A stretch of 47,696 nt of DNA from Desulfovibrionaceae bacterium (GCA_910575755.1 CAJTFO010000012.1:1-47696), one strand, 5' to 3'; counted from the stretch's first letter, positions 38,615 through 47,482 are shown. The notes: a model not told the origin generated them from the sequence alone. Program-made: numbers and translations.

Positions 38615-39788
38615 ATGCACCCCGCTGCCATGCCTGGAGAAAGGCAAAAGCGTCCATCATACCACGCTCTTTCACATCTTCCGCCGAGGGGGCTTTCCCC
38701 CGCTGGAACAACGATGCCCACAGGCCCCAGGCCGGACCGCGTTTACGCTGGCCGTCAGCAAAGTGAGACAGGAAGGATTCAAAGGCCGGACGCGCGTCCT
38801 CCAGAACCGGATCCGGCCTGTGCCGCTCTTCGAGGCGTTGCAGACAGTGCCTGAGCGCCTGCGCATGACGGGGATTTTCCGCCGTGGCTGTTGCGCGCGC
38901 GGGAGCGCCGAAAGGCGGGCATTGAACTCCAGGGGAAGAGGAAGCGGGCGCGTTGGTCACGTCCGCCCAGCGCTGGCCACGGAGCCAGTTGACGAGGAAG
39001 GGCACGAACCTGCCGTGCTCCTTGAGCCATTGGGCTGATGTTCTGAATCGCTCCAGCGAGGCCATCAGTTCTTCCAGCGCCGGCAGCGCGCCGCGACGCC
39101 AGAGCTGATGCCATGCCGCGCGGGCTGGCTCTTTGGCCTCCTTGCGCGGATAGGCCGCAAAAAATCGTTCAAACAGGGCGTCGGCTTTCCGGAAAACCGA
39201 TTTTCCCCGCCTTTTGTCTCTGGAGTGAGAATCCCCCCACCCACCGGCTTGCGGGGCAGGGACGGGCAGTGTGCTTCGGGAAGGCGCGCGAGTGGAGGGC
39301 ACGGACTCGCGGTTTGCCTTTACCGGCGAGTGGGGGGAAAGGGGGGAACTCTTCTCTCTCTTATCTTCCTTATAAGAGGGGTGCGCAGGTTTTGCGTATC
39401 CCCCCCGCAAATTTTGCGGGGGTGTCTGAATCTGAGACACAGACTTTCTGCGCGGGTCTATAAGGTCATCTGCGACCAGCAGCTTCTTCACGCGGTCAGA
39501 CAGCAGGAGGATATAAGAGCTGCACTCTCCAGGCGTGTGCTCAACGTGAATATAGCCGAGTTCAACAAGGCGGACCTGGGCATATTGCAGCGTCCGGACA
39601 GAAAATTTGCACTGCCCCGCCAAAAACTTCTGGGGCAGCCTGCATTTGCCCGTTGCGTAGCATTCGGCAAAAAGCTTTTTATACAGGAGAGTTGGGCTTG
39701 TGGCCACGGCCTGGTCCGAGTCTATAAAGCTTGGCACAAATTTGTCTTCCACCCGCAGAAAGACATTTTTGGGGACAAGAATATTCAT
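38601..39788 (-). CDS. Replication-initiator-like winged-helix protein
   Basis: 395 residues, ATG 39788 with AAGGA upstream. The N-terminal 110 residues form a helix-turn-helix initiator-like domain (SPTLLYKKLFAECYATGKCR; SVRTLQYAQVRLVELGYIHV). A Pro/Ser-rich linker with SYKEDKREKSSPLSP follows. The C-terminal part resembles the second domain of phage/plasmid replication proteins (LFERFFAAYPRKEAKEPARA; VPFLVNWLRGQRWADV). The protein is probably for replication start of the element, or a regulator. It heads the operon rep-traK-traL-traM-trbB-C-D; a strong inverted repeat lies 79 bases upstream. Confidence 0.65.
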   Translation of the reverse strand: MNILVPKNVFLRVEDKFVPSFIDSDQAVATSPTLLYKKLFAECYATGKCRLPQKFLAGQCKFSVRTLQYAQVRLVELGYIHVEHTPGECSSYILLLSDRVKKLLVADDLIDPRRKSVSQIQTPPQNLRGGYAKPAHPSYKEDKREKSSPLSPHSPVKANRESVPSTRAPSRSTLPVPAPQAGGWGDSHSRDKRRGKSVFRKADALFERFFAAYPRKEAKEPARAAWHQLWRRGALPALEELMASLERFRTSAQWLKEHGRFVPFLVNWLRGQRWADVTNAPASSSPGVQCPPFGAPARATATAENPRHAQALRHCLQRLEERHRPDPVLEDARPAFESFLSHFADGQRKRGPAWGLWASLFQRGKAPSAEDVKERGMMDAFAFLQAWQRGAYAPA

Positions 39789-39866
39789 AATTCTGCATCC
39801 TTATATTTGTAAGGAGCAGAAAAAAGACAAGGCGGCAGCCCCCCGGCTTGACACCGGTTTATGGAG

Positions 39867-39903
39867 TGTATAGAGTGCCTTTAGTTAGGTTGCACTCTAT
39901 ACA
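39867..39903. promoter_or_regulatory. 12-bp inverted repeat upstream of the replication/transfer operon
   Basis: TGTATAGAGTGC and GCACTCTATACA are perfect inverted arms around 13 bases. It lies in the only sizeable gap of the region (39789-40009). It could be an operator, an initiator-binding site, or part of an oriT, where inverted repeats flank the nick; I could not identify a convincing nick consensus beside it. A weak hairpin with a T-run (39917-39950) follows. Confidence 0.5.
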
Positions 39904-40009
39904 AGAGGCTGAGGGTCGGTTGTTGGTCGCAACCGGCCTTCTCTTTTTTCAGCTCATGCTATGGCATTTCTTTTCCTCATCCTCACCAGACCTGGCAGGC
40001 CGTTGATCT

Positions 40010-40345
40010 TCACACCGCCGTGGATATTGCCACCGGGTTTGCACCGATGAAGGCCAGGGGATACTCCGCGCGGAAGCGCTGCCGCATCACCGGCGAAAGC
40101 AGGTGAATGAAGCGCGCGCCCATCCGCATGTGCACACGATCCAGATAGGCGTCCACGTTCCAGGTTTCGCCCCGGCTGATTTGCTCTTTGAGCGCCATGT
40201 TTTCCTCTTTGAGGACCTGCCTGTAGAACTCCTGCACTTCAGCGGAGTTGGAACAGTAAATGGCGTCCATAATAAGCCGGTTCTTATCCAGAGGATGAAC
40301 CTTTCTGGAGCGCTTCCGTGTGCGCTGTTTGGGTTTGAGACTCAT
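40010..40345 (-). CDS. Small basic protein of unknown function
   Basis: 111 residues, AGGAGGT four bases before ATG 40345. The N terminus is strongly basic (SLKPKQRTRKRSRKVHPLDK), then a helical part (SAEVQEFYRQVLKEENMALK) and YLDRVHMRMGARFIHLLSPV. It is probably nucleic-acid-binding. It stands where RP4 has oriT-binding and relaxase accessory genes, but it is not recognisably TraJ. It lies upstream of the replication-like gene on the same strand. Confidence 0.6.
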   Translation of the reverse strand: MSLKPKQRTRKRSRKVHPLDKNRLIMDAIYCSNSAEVQEFYRQVLKEENMALKEQISRGETWNVDAYLDRVHMRMGARFIHLLSPVMRQRFRAEYPLAFIGANPVAISTAV

Positions 40346-40435
40346 AAGACCTCCTTGAGCTTTGGCTGCTCATCAGGCCCGGCGCGCCACCACCGGACGA
40401 CCGCCTGGAGAGGCGGTTTCGCATATTGCTTGAGC

Positions 40436-40597
40436 TTAAGAAGCGATATAGGGTCTGGCCTGAACTTTAACTATCGACATGTCTTCGGGAAACGCGCCCA
40501 GCGCATCCGCCAGATCAGGATCAAGCGGCACGGCGAAGCCTTCCTGAGCTTGGGCAAAGGCATCCGTGGCCACAGCGTTCATCATTTCCTTATTCAT
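40436..40597 (-). CDS. Small unknown protein, paralogue of the traF tail
   Basis: 53 residues from ATG 40597 with a perfect AAGGAGG six bases upstream. It starts MNKEMMNAVATDAFAQAQEG followed by FAVPLDP and GAFPEDM. The same family is fused to, or nested in, the end of traF (10327-10515). The C terminus here (SIVKVQARPYIAS) differs. It is the last gene I see before the chromosomal tRNAs. Function unknown; two copies at the two ends of the transfer region suggest a regulatory or structural role. Confidence 0.65.
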   Translation of the reverse strand: MNKEMMNAVATDAFAQAQEGFAVPLDPDLADALGAFPEDMSIVKVQARPYIAS

Positions 40598-40751
40598 TAT
40601 TGCCTCCTTCATGGGTTTGCGCGGCTGTAAAACGGGCATAAGCATCTTGCAAGAAAAGGGTATCTCCATAATTCTAGAGAACATGACGGAAACCTCCACA
40701 TAGCCCAATGCGCGAAGTGAATAGGAAGGCATTTCGCCTAAATTTTTTTTG

Positions 40752-40810
40752 GGATAAAAAAAGCCCTGAGCCAACATTCGGCAGAAAATCCAAATGCGGG
40801 CGCAGGGCTT
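40752..40810 (-). terminator. Possible terminator (minus strand)
   Basis: AAGCCCTG (40761-40768) and CAGGGCTT (40803-40810) form an 8-bp stem with a long loop, followed on the minus strand by T-rich DNA. It is weaker than the one at 40864-40913. The rest of the gap 40598-40863 shows nothing I can name; the border between element and chromosome should fall in it. Confidence 0.35.
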
Positions 40811-40863
40811 GACGAGGGAGCAAAACAAAGAATAGGCCGCCATATCGGTGGCCGGCAAACAGG

Positions 40864-40913
40864 GAAAAAGAAAAAAGCGCAGTAACCCGAAGCTGTTCGG
40901 AATTACTGCGCTT
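40864..40913 (-). terminator. Strong terminator after tRNA-Asp
   Basis: An 11-bp stem (AAGCGCAGTAA / TTACTGCGCTT) topped by an inner 5-bp stem (CCGAA / TTCGG, loop GCTG), followed on the minus strand by TTTTTTCTTTTT. It ends the tRNA transcript eight bases beyond the CCA end of tRNA-Asp. Confidence 0.85.
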
Positions 40914-40920
40914 GATATGC

Positions 40921-40997
<77 letters not shown>

Positions 40998-40998
40998 G

Positions 40999-41074
40999 TG
41001 GTGGGCAGTACAGGACTTGAACCTGTGACCCCCGCCGTGTGAAGGCGGTGCTCTACCAGCTGAGCTAACTGCCC
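40999..41074 (-). tRNA. tRNA-Val (CAC)
   Basis: Acceptor stem GGGCAGT / ACTGCCC, D-arm GCTCAGCTGGTAGAGC, anticodon stem CCGCC-TTCACAC-GGCGG with anticodon CAC, T-arm with GTTCAAGTC, and encoded CCA. One base separates it from tRNA-Asp, so both come from one transcript. Confidence 0.93.
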
Positions 41075-41281
41075 TCATCGGGTGAGGTTTAATTATGCAA
41101 AATAGCCCTCAGAGTCAAGTTGAAATATGTTGAATAAAGAAATTTTTGCCTGATAATAATTCAACATATTGATTTTAAATAATAATTTTCTTGCCCGCCA
41201 TATAATGGCCGCAGCCTGGCTTGCGAGGCATGGGGTGGAGTGATAGAGCTTACTCATTACTCAAGGGTAACGGACAGCAGA

Positions 41282-42289
41282 ATGAAATTCTCATGGAAAC
41301 AGTTTGGAACGGCCGCACTATGCGGCTTTATGCTTTTGGCGGCCCGCACTGCGCCCGCCCGCGTAGTGGACGGCAATATAATCATGGATCAGCGCATGAG
41401 CGAAAACCTCTGCGCCATCACGTTTGACGATGGGCCGTCGCGCAATACGATGCAACTTCTGGACATGCTCGACCAGTATGGCATCCCGGCCACCTTTTTC
41501 CTGCTGGGCAAACAGGTCGAGCTGCATCCGGACATTGTCCGACGTATTGCGGACGATGGCCATGAAATAGGCAATCATTCCTATTCTCATCCCAATCTGC
41601 GCCTGCTTTCCCCGGAACGCAAAGCCGATGAAATACGCCGCACCGACGCCATTCTGCGTTCCCTGGGCGTCACGCCGCTTTTTCTGCGCCCGCCCTATGG
41701 CGCGTTTGACCAGTATACCGTGGATGTTGCCGACGCGCTGAGCCTTTCCATTGTGCTCTGGTCCCTGGACAGCCGGGACTGGAAAAGCCTGCCTGCCGAT
41801 TACGCCAAATTGCGCAGCACGCGAGGCTATGTGTATCCCACCGGCACATTGCGCGGCGTTTTTCTTTTTCACGACACGCACAAAAGCACTGTGGAGGATC
41901 TGCCCAGAATCATTGCCCATCTGCGTGCGGGCGGCTGCCAGCGTTTTGTGACCGTGAGCGAATATCTGGACGGCCTGCCGGATCCTGAACCGGGCTTGCT
42001 GATGACTCGCCGATCCCTGAAGGGAGAGCCGGGGCAAATGCCCTTGGCAGCCCACCATACAGTGGAAGGCGTGGAAGAGTCCGCGGAGCCGCCGGCGCGC
42101 AGCTGGCCTGCGGGAAGCGGGCCGGTGCCCCTGGCCCGCAGCAGCAAACCCTGGCAGCCCGCAAAACACGCAACACCCCTGCCTTCCTTCGGTCAGGCTC
42201 TGGATCAGCACAGCCAGCAGGATCAGCGCGATCGCCGGAGAGCGCCCCTGCCGTCAGCGGCGCATGCCGCGTCGTCACCGCTTTCCTGA
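41282..42289 (+). CDS. Polysaccharide deacetylase (NodB domain), secreted
   Basis: 335 residues from ATG 41282; a GTG at 41240 would hide the signal peptide (FGTAALCGFMLLAARTAPAR). NodB domain: CAITFDDGPSRNTMQLLDML (metal-binding Asp pair), HEIGNHSYSHPNLRLL (HxxxH), FLRPPYGAFDQYT, and LWSLDSRDWKS. It removes acetyl groups from cell-wall or surface glycans in the periplasm or outside. The C-terminal 80 residues (after about 250) are low-complexity, Pro/Ala/Ser/Gln-rich. It is the first chromosomal gene after the tRNAs, and the gap 41075-41281 is AT-rich and probably holds its promoter. Confidence 0.88.
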   Translation: MKFSWKQFGTAALCGFMLLAARTAPARVVDGNIIMDQRMSENLCAITFDDGPSRNTMQLLDMLDQYGIPATFFLLGKQVELHPDIVRRIADDGHEIGNHSYSHPNLRLLSPERKADEIRRTDAILRSLGVTPLFLRPPYGAFDQYTVDVADALSLSIVLWSLDSRDWKSLPADYAKLRSTRGYVYPTGTLRGVFLFHDTHKSTVEDLPRIIAHLRAGGCQRFVTVSEYLDGLPDPEPGLLMTRRSLKGEPGQMPLAAHHTVEGVEESAEPPARSWPAGSGPVPLARSSKPWQPAKHATPLPSFGQALDQHSQQDQRDRRRAPLPSAAHAASSPLS

Positions 42290-42366
42290 GCCGCCGCAAG
42301 GCGGAAAAGCCCTGGCATTGTGAAAAAAATGAAAATCCGCTGAAGAACGGCAAGGAGAAGAAAAGC

Positions 42367-42963
42367 ATGCGCGACATTCTGGTGGGCGTCAGCGGAGCCA
42401 GCGGCATGCCGCTGGCTTTGTGCGTCTTGCGTGGGCTGGCCGCCATGCCGGATGTGCGGACCCACTGCATCATTTCGCACGGCGCGCGCGCCGTGCTGCG
42501 CGCTGAATGCGGGGCCGGACCGGAGCTGCTGGCCAGGTACGCCGACCATGTGTACGAGCCGGACAATCTGGCCGCCGGACCGGCCAGTGGCTCCTGGTGG
42601 TACGGCGCCGGGCCCGCGGCCATGCTGATAGTGCCCTGTTCCATGGGCACGCTGGGCGCGTTGGCTTGCGGAGCAACCGGCAACCTGCTTCAGCGCGCGG
42701 GCGACGTGGCCCTCAAGGAGGGCCTGCGCCTGGTGCTGGTGACGCGTGAAAGCCCGCTTTCCGCTGTACATTTGCGCAATATGCTGGCCCTGCGTGAAGC
42801 CGGGGCTGTCATCATGCCCTTTTCTCCCGGTTTTTATCTGCGCCCGCAGAGTCTTGAAGAGATGCTTCTCCAGACCAGCGGGCGGATTTTCGATCAACTG
42901 GGCCTGGCGCACACTCTGGCGCGCTGGACTGAAACACATATGGAAAATGAGGCAAAGCCATGA
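42367..42963 (+). CDS. ubiX: Flavin prenyltransferase UbiX
   Basis: 198 residues, AAGGAG before [23 protein letters not shown] is the flavin-binding start of Ubi[41 protein letters not shown] and [20 protein letters not shown] are typical. UbiX attaches a prenyl group to FMN, making the cofactor of UbiD-type decarboxylases of quinone or aromatic metabolism. Its stop overlaps the start of the next gene (ATGA). Confidence 0.92.
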   Translation: MRDILVGVSGASGMPLALCVLRGLAAMPDVRTHCIISHGARAVLRAECGAGPELLARYADHVYEPDNLAAGPASGSWWYGAGPAAMLIVPCSMGTLGALACGATGNLLQRAGDVALKEGLRLVLVTRESPLSAVHLRNMLALREAGAVIMPFSPGFYLRPQSLEEMLLQTSGRIFDQLGLAHTLARWTETHMENEAKP

Positions 42964-43646
42964 GCGAAATTACCTGGTACGGCCATTCGGCCTTCAAGAT
43001 CAGCGCTCCGCAGGCGCATGTGCTTATTGATCCCTTTTTTACGCCCGCTTCCGGAGTGACCGTGGAAAGTCTGGGGCCGGTGGATATGGTGCTGGTTACC
43101 CACGACCACGGCGATCATGTGGGCGAAACCGTGCAGATCTGCCGCAAGACCGGCGCCATGCTGGGAGCCATTGTGGGCACGGCGGGCAAACTGGCCGAGG
43201 CCGGCGTACCCGAAGCGCAGATTCTTAACGGCATCGGCTTCAATATGGGCGGCACGCTGGAGCACAAGGGCATCAAGGTCACCATGACCCAGGCTTTCCA
43301 TTCCAGCGATTCCGGCGCTCCGGCGGGCTATATCATTGAGATGCCCGACGGCCTCGTGGCGTACCACGCGGGCGATACCTGTATTTTCAGCGGCATGGAA
43401 CTCTGGGGCCAGCTCTATGAGATTGATGTGGCCTTGCTGCCCATTGGCGGCGTGTTCACCATGGACGCCCGTCAGGCGGCTCTGGCCTGCAAGCTGCTGC
43501 GCTGCAAGTCGGTCATTCCCATGCACTGGGGCACCTTCCCGGTGCTGGCTCAGGGGGCTGAATACTTTCGGGAACAGTTGTCCAGGGTTTGTCCCGCTTG
43601 TGACTGCATAGCCATGCGCCCCGGCCAGAGCCTGTCCTTCGTATAG
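42960..43646 (+). CDS. UPF0173 metal-dependent hydrolase (beta-lactamase fold)
   Basis: 228 residues starting [13 protein letters not shown], typical of UPF0173. Metal ligands: [10 protein letters not shown] (HxHxDH), [21 protein letters not shown] and [12 protein letters not shown]. The substrate is not known. It is translationally coupled to ubiX. A clear terminator follows at 43761-43796. The N terminus and length are normal for the family. Confidence 0.9.
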   Translation: MSEITWYGHSAFKISAPQAHVLIDPFFTPASGVTVESLGPVDMVLVTHDHGDHVGETVQICRKTGAMLGAIVGTAGKLAEAGVPEAQILNGIGFNMGGTLEHKGIKVTMTQAFHSSDSGAPAGYIIEMPDGLVAYHAGDTCIFSGMELWGQLYEIDVALLPIGGVFTMDARQAALACKLLRCKSVIPMHWGTFPVLAQGAEYFREQLSRVCPACDCIAMRPGQSLSFV

Positions 43647-43760
43647 CGGACGCGCCTGTTTCGTTGCACAGCGGCGGCTGTGAGAGGCGCAACCTGACAG
43701 ATGTCGCGGGCTTTACCCCCAGCGGAAACAGAATTTCAAAAACCATATCAGCCTGTTTCC

Positions 43761-43796
43761 AGAACCCCGTCAGAACTGACGGGGTTCTGTTTTTTC
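43761..43796 (+). terminator. Terminator after the ubiX operon
   Basis: AGAACCCCGTCAG pairs with CTGACGGGGTTCT and is followed by GTTTTTTC. The 43647-43940 gap holds only this and AT-rich DNA. Confidence 0.85.
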
Positions 43797-43940
43797 AGTT
43801 ATTTTTAACAACAGGAATAGAGTATTTGCAGAGAAAATAATATTATATACGTTGTAGTTAAATTGAAAAAATTCATACATTTCTCAGAAATATACAATAA
43901 TATCCATGAAATAGATTTCAATCTGAAAAAATATTCCAAT

Positions 43941-44213
43941 TTAAGATGAGTTATTATTCAGTTTTTCTAATTCAGACATAACCATTCTGAAAAAGTCAAC
44001 AGGATTTATTTGCAAGGCTTCACAAAGACAAAATATAGTGTTTACTGTCGGTTTTCTCGCGCCTTTTTCTATCCCCCGCAGGTAACAACGCTCTATGTCG
44101 GCATAATCCGCAAGTGAAGATTTGCTCATTTTTTTCGCTTTTCTCAGTGATTCCACGGTATTGGCTATGGCTTCCGCCAGATTGGGATAGAGCTTCATGT
44201 TCTCAAAATACAT
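43941..44213 (-). CDS. XRE-family transcriptional regulator
   Basis: About 90 residues from ATG 44213 (GAGGT upstream); ATG 44252 would put the start inside the operators and ATG 44197 is also possible. Helix-turn-helix: AIANTVESLRKAKKMSKSSL, ADYADIERCYLRGIEKGARK, PTVNTIFCLCEALQINPVDF. It resembles small XRE regulators that control a neighbouring gene. It is divergent from the methyltransferase at 44302, with two matching palindromes between, so it probably represses itself and that gene. AT-rich like acquired DNA. Confidence 0.8.
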   Translation of the reverse strand: MYFENMKLYPNLAEAIANTVESLRKAKKMSKSSLADYADIERCYLRGIEKGARKPTVNTIFCLCEALQINPVDFFRMVMSELEKLNNNSS

Positions 44214-44232
44214 GAAAAGCTTGACCTCTGTC

Positions 44233-44273
44233 GGATACAACTGTATCCACATGAAATGGATACATTAGTATCC
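44233..44273. promoter_or_regulatory. Two palindromic operators in the XRE-methyltransferase gap
   Basis: GGATACAACTGTATCC (44233-44248) and GGATACATTAGTATCC (44258-44273): the same GGATAC-N4-GTATCC palindrome twice, 25 bases centre to centre. This is the classic layout for a dimeric regulator binding a shared divergent promoter. Confidence 0.75.
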
Positions 44274-44301
44274 ATTTTGTCATCCAGCACAGAGGTAAAC
44301 C

Positions 44302-45033
44302 ATGCTTATCCCAATTCTTGCCTATCTTTCAGACCGCTTGCCGTTTGGAAACTCGCTACGGGGCATTTCGAGCGAAAAACTTGAGGAGATGATGCGCCGA
44401 AGCAAGGCGCCCGCATGGCATGAATACGCCATCAAGAGCCGGAAATGGAGAAAACATGCCTGCACGGCCTGCCGCTGGCTTAAAGAGGCGCTCCCCACGA
44501 CCGCATCAATTTTTGAACCGGGATGCGGCAGTGGAGCGAATCTTCTGTGGCTTGGTCAGCAGGGCTTCCGGAACCTCTATGGTTCGGATATTGAAGGAGG
44601 CGCGCTTGAACTTGGGCGAAACCTGGCATCCATGCTTGCGCTCCCGCTTGAAGTCTGGACGGATGACAGCATGAATCCGGTCAGGATGCCGGAAGAGCTT
44701 GACGCCATCCTTTCGGTGAACTGGTTGTACCACATTCCCCAGGCCAGCCTGGGCGATTTTCTGGCCCTCTATCGCGAGACTCTGAAAATCGGCGGCTATC
44801 TTGCCTGCGATATGGTGACGCGGCGGTATGACGCCGTTCCCGGCAATCAGTGGCATACGAAAGACAGGGGGCTTCCTGTGGAACAGCGGAGGCCGTCGGA
44901 ATATACAATGCGGCTTGACCCGGAGGAAGTGAGCAGCATAGCCGTGCGACATGGCTTTGCCACGCTCCGGTCAACATGCTTTGCCTTGAGCCAGCCGCAA
45001 AGGGCTGTATACCTGCTGCGCCGTGTGGAATAG
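44302..45033 (+). CDS. Class I SAM-dependent methyltransferase
   Basis: 243 residues, GAGGT six bases before ATG. Motif I is SIFEPGCGSGANLLWLGQQG (residues about 70-89), acidic motif II LYGSDIEGGALELGRNLA, then AILSVNWLYHIPQASLGDFL. The N-terminal 60 residues are basic (KSRKWRKHACTACRWLKEAL). The substrate is unknown; the plan resembles small-molecule or lipid methyltransferases rather than DNA ones, as no NPPY/DPPY motif is present. Expression is likely set by the divergent XRE regulator. Confidence 0.8.
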   Translation: MLIPILAYLSDRLPFGNSLRGISSEKLEEMMRRSKAPAWHEYAIKSRKWRKHACTACRWLKEALPTTASIFEPGCGSGANLLWLGQQGFRNLYGSDIEGGALELGRNLASMLALPLEVWTDDSMNPVRMPEELDAILSVNWLYHIPQASLGDFLALYRETLKIGGYLACDMVTRRYDAVPGNQWHTKDRGLPVEQRRPSEYTMRLDPEEVSSIAVRHGFATLRSTCFALSQPQRAVYLLRRVE

Positions 45034-45051
45034 CAGAAGAAAAAAGCGACC

Positions 45052-45069
45052 CCCGTCAGGCTGACGGGC
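45052..45069. terminator. Short hairpin after the methyltransferase gene
   Basis: CCCGTCAG and CTGACGGG around one base, 18 bases after the stop codon; no T-run follows, so a weak terminator at best. Confidence 0.35.
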
Positions 45070-45101
45070 GGGATATGCCCCCTTCAAGGTTGAGAAGGTT
45101 C

Positions 45102-45136
45102 AGAGCATTTATCTGATGAAATCAGGTAAATGCTCT
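45102..45136. repeat. Near-perfect palindrome, possible MITE-type remnant
   Basis: AGAGCATTTATCTGAT and ATCAGGTAAATGCTCT form 16-base arms with one mismatch around three bases. It is in the 45034-45463 gap, which otherwise holds no gene I trust. The outer bases AGAGCA recur at the IS630-like end near 47434 (AGAGCAATTTGAC), hinting at a small relative of that element; this is weak. Confidence 0.35.
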
Positions 45137-45463
45137 GTTGGCCGCGCAAGCGGACAAGCGCGCCCAATGAGCGGAAAAACCACACTTTTTCCGCGAAATA
45201 ATGTATGTTGCCCCAATTTAAAAATATTGGAGAAATTACTACGCCAAGCCATCCGAAAATTGAGAACGAAAAAGGATGTTCTGTCAGGTTGTTTTTAAGA
45301 GGGTATTTGGTGTTTAGATATAAACGCTGAAATCAATAACATGCTGCCAGAACTCAAATCAGATGCGGCTGCCCTGGCAGAAGGTTGCACGCGCATTGAC
45401 CTCCAGGGCGGCTTGGCGTATTTTTTGGGGATTACCGTTTACCACTTCCGCATGGAGCGCACT

Positions 45464-47218
45464 ATGGCCCCCATCAGCAATCCTGACATGATGCAGATCA
45501 GTAGCGACGCCACGGCCCCTGAAACTGCCAGGCCCGGCGTTGATTTTATCCGCGCCCGCATTCAGGAGGACAACGCCTCCGACCGTTTCGGCGGTCAGGT
45601 TCACACGCGCTTTCCACCGGAGCCGAATGGCTATCTGCATCTCGGACACGCCAAGTCCATCTGCCTCAACTTTGGTGTGGCGCGGGAATTCGGCGGTCTG
45701 TGCAATCTGCGTTTTGACGACACCAATCCCACCAGAGAAGAAAGCGAGTATGTGGAGTCCATCCGTGAAGATGTGCGCTGGCTGGGCGGCGACTGGCAGG
45801 ATCGGGAATTTTATGCCTCCGATTATTTTGAGCGCCTTTACGCCTGTGCGGAGCAACTGATTCGGATGGGCAAGGCCTATGTGGACGACCTTTCCGCCGA
45901 AGAGATCCGCGAATATCGCGGCACCCTTACCGAGCCCGGTCGCGAAAGTCCGTACCGCAACCGCAGTGTGGAGGAAAATCTGGATCTCTTCCGCCGCATG
46001 CGCGCCGGGGAATTCCCGGACGGCATGCGCGTGCTGCGCGCCAAGATTGACATGGCCTCGCCCAATCTGGTCATGCGTGACCCCACACTTTACCGCATCC
46101 GCCACGCCAGCCACCACCGCACGGGCGTCGCCTGGTGCGTCTACCCCATGTATGATTTTACACATTGCCTGTCCGACTCGCTGGAGGGCATCACGCATTC
46201 GCTCTGTACTCTGGAGTTTGTGAACAACCGCGAACTGTACGACTGGGTGCTGGATACCCTGGGCATGTATCATCCGCAGCAAATCGAATTTGCCCGCCTG
46301 AATCTGACCCATACGGTACTCTCCAAGCGCAAGCTGATCCAGCTGGTTAAAGAGGGCCATGTCCGGGGCTGGGACGATCCGCGCATGCCCACGCTCAGCG
46401 GCCTGCGCCGCAGGGGTGTTCCGGCCGCGGCCCTGCGCGAGTTCTGTGCCCGTATCGGCCTGGCTCGCGCCGATTCCATGGTAGAGTACTCCATGCTGGA
46501 GTTTTGCATCCGTGAGCACCTCAACGCGCATGCTCCGCGCGTCATGGCTGTGCTGGATCCCGTCAAGGTCGTCATTGAGAACTATCCGGAAGGACAGGTG
46601 GAGGAATTTGAAATGCCCTACCACCCGGAAGATCCTTCCTACGGCAGCCGCAAGGTTCCGTTCTCGCGCGAACTGTATATTGAGCGCGACGACTTCCGTC
46701 AGGATCCGCCCAGGAAATTTCATCGTCTTTCGCCTGGCGTGGAGGTGCGCCTGCGTTACGCCTATTTCATCACCTGCCGCGAGGCCGTGCTGGACGAGGC
46801 GGGCAATGTGCTGGAGCTGCGTTGCGTGTACGATCCCCAGAGTCGGGGCGGCCAGAGCCCGGACGGGCGCAAGGTCAAGGGTACCATCCACTGGGTATCG
46901 GCGGCGCACGCCCTCCCGGCGGAGGTGCGCCTGTACGATCATCTTTTTGCGGTGGAAAATCCCAATGCCGTGCCCGAAGGCAAGACCTTTCTGGACAACC
47001 TCAATCCCGATTCCTTGCGTATAAAGCGCGGCCTGCTGGAACCGGCCCTGGCCAGAAGTGAAACCGGCCAGACACTGCAATTTGAACGCCTGGGCTATTT
47101 CTGCAAGGATAAGGACAGCTCGCCGGAACTGCCTGTGTTCAATCGCACGGCCACATTGCGGGACACCTGGGCCAGGCTGGAGAAAAAAACCGAGGAAAGC
47201 GCCCGCCCTGTTTCATAG
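45464..47218 (+). CDS. glnS: Glutaminyl-tRNA synthetase
   Basis: 584 residues from ATG 45464 (GGAG six bases upstream); in-frame ATGs at 45341 and 45452 lack ribosome sites. Class I signature [20 protein letters not shown] (HIGH motif HLGH) and KMSKS-type [26 protein letters not shown] and [20 protein letters not shown] are typical of GlnRS. The C-terminal anticodon-binding barrels are complete, ending near AARP. It charges tRNA-Gln, so this organism has direct glutaminylation at least. It extends the usual start ([12 protein letters not shown]) by about 25 residues. Confidence 0.95.
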   Translation: MAPISNPDMMQISSDATAPETARPGVDFIRARIQEDNASDRFGGQVHTRFPPEPNGYLHLGHAKSICLNFGVAREFGGLCNLRFDDTNPTREESEYVESIREDVRWLGGDWQDREFYASDYFERLYACAEQLIRMGKAYVDDLSAEEIREYRGTLTEPGRESPYRNRSVEENLDLFRRMRAGEFPDGMRVLRAKIDMASPNLVMRDPTLYRIRHASHHRTGVAWCVYPMYDFTHCLSDSLEGITHSLCTLEFVNNRELYDWVLDTLGMYHPQQIEFARLNLTHTVLSKRKLIQLVKEGHVRGWDDPRMPTLSGLRRRGVPAAALREFCARIGLARADSMVEYSMLEFCIREHLNAHAPRVMAVLDPVKVVIENYPEGQVEEFEMPYHPEDPSYGSRKVPFSRELYIERDDFRQDPPRKFHRLSPGVEVRLRYAYFITCREAVLDEAGNVLELRCVYDPQSRGGQSPDGRKVKGTIHWVSAAHALPAEVRLYDHLFAVENPNAVPEGKTFLDNLNPDSLRIKRGLLEPALARSETGQTLQFERLGYFCKDKDSSPELPVFNRTATLRDTWARLEKKTEESARPVS

Positions 47219-47269
47219 GGAACATCAGCTTGACAGCCAGGACGCAAGCGGCTATGGTATTTTCTCAAT

Positions 47270-47345
47270 GGGTCGTTAACTCAGTAGGTAGAGTATCTGC
47301 CTTTTAAGCAGAGAGTCGCAGGTTCGATCCCCGCACGACCCACCA
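47270..47345 (+). tRNA. tRNA-Lys (TTT)
   Basis: GGGTCGT acceptor stem pairs with ACGACCC; D-arm AACTCAGTAGGTAGAGT; anticodon loop CTTTTAA (anticodon TTT); T-arm GCAGGTTCGATCCCCGC; encoded CCA at 47343-47345. It lies 51 bases after glnS. Confidence 0.95.
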
Positions 47346-47356
47346 AGTTTTTATTT

Positions 47357-47394
47357 CACGAAGCCCCGCAAAGCCCAAAAAGCCTTGCGGGGCT
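47357..47394 (+). terminator. Terminator after tRNA-Lys
   Basis: GAAGCCCCGCAA pairs with TTGCGGGGCTTC (12 bp), followed by ACTTTTCAC. Confidence 0.7.
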
Positions 47395-47482
47395 TCACTT
47401 TTCACGGGTTCCGGTGTCTCGCGTAGTCTCACTTAGAGCAATTTGACTTTTATTTTATTTAGAAATTGTTTATACTGCAGGG

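Noticed and set aside
39961..40009. oriT nick site near TCATCCTCACC
   Set aside because: It only loosely resembles the IncP nick region; the core TATCCTG is absent, so I do not call it.
45116..45298. 60-codon open frame after the methyltransferase gene
   Set aside because: It begins inside a palindrome, has no ribosome site and shows no protein-like pattern I trust.
45359..47080. 573-codon minus-strand open frame
   Set aside because: Antisense shadow of glnS, with no recognisable domain or ribosome site.
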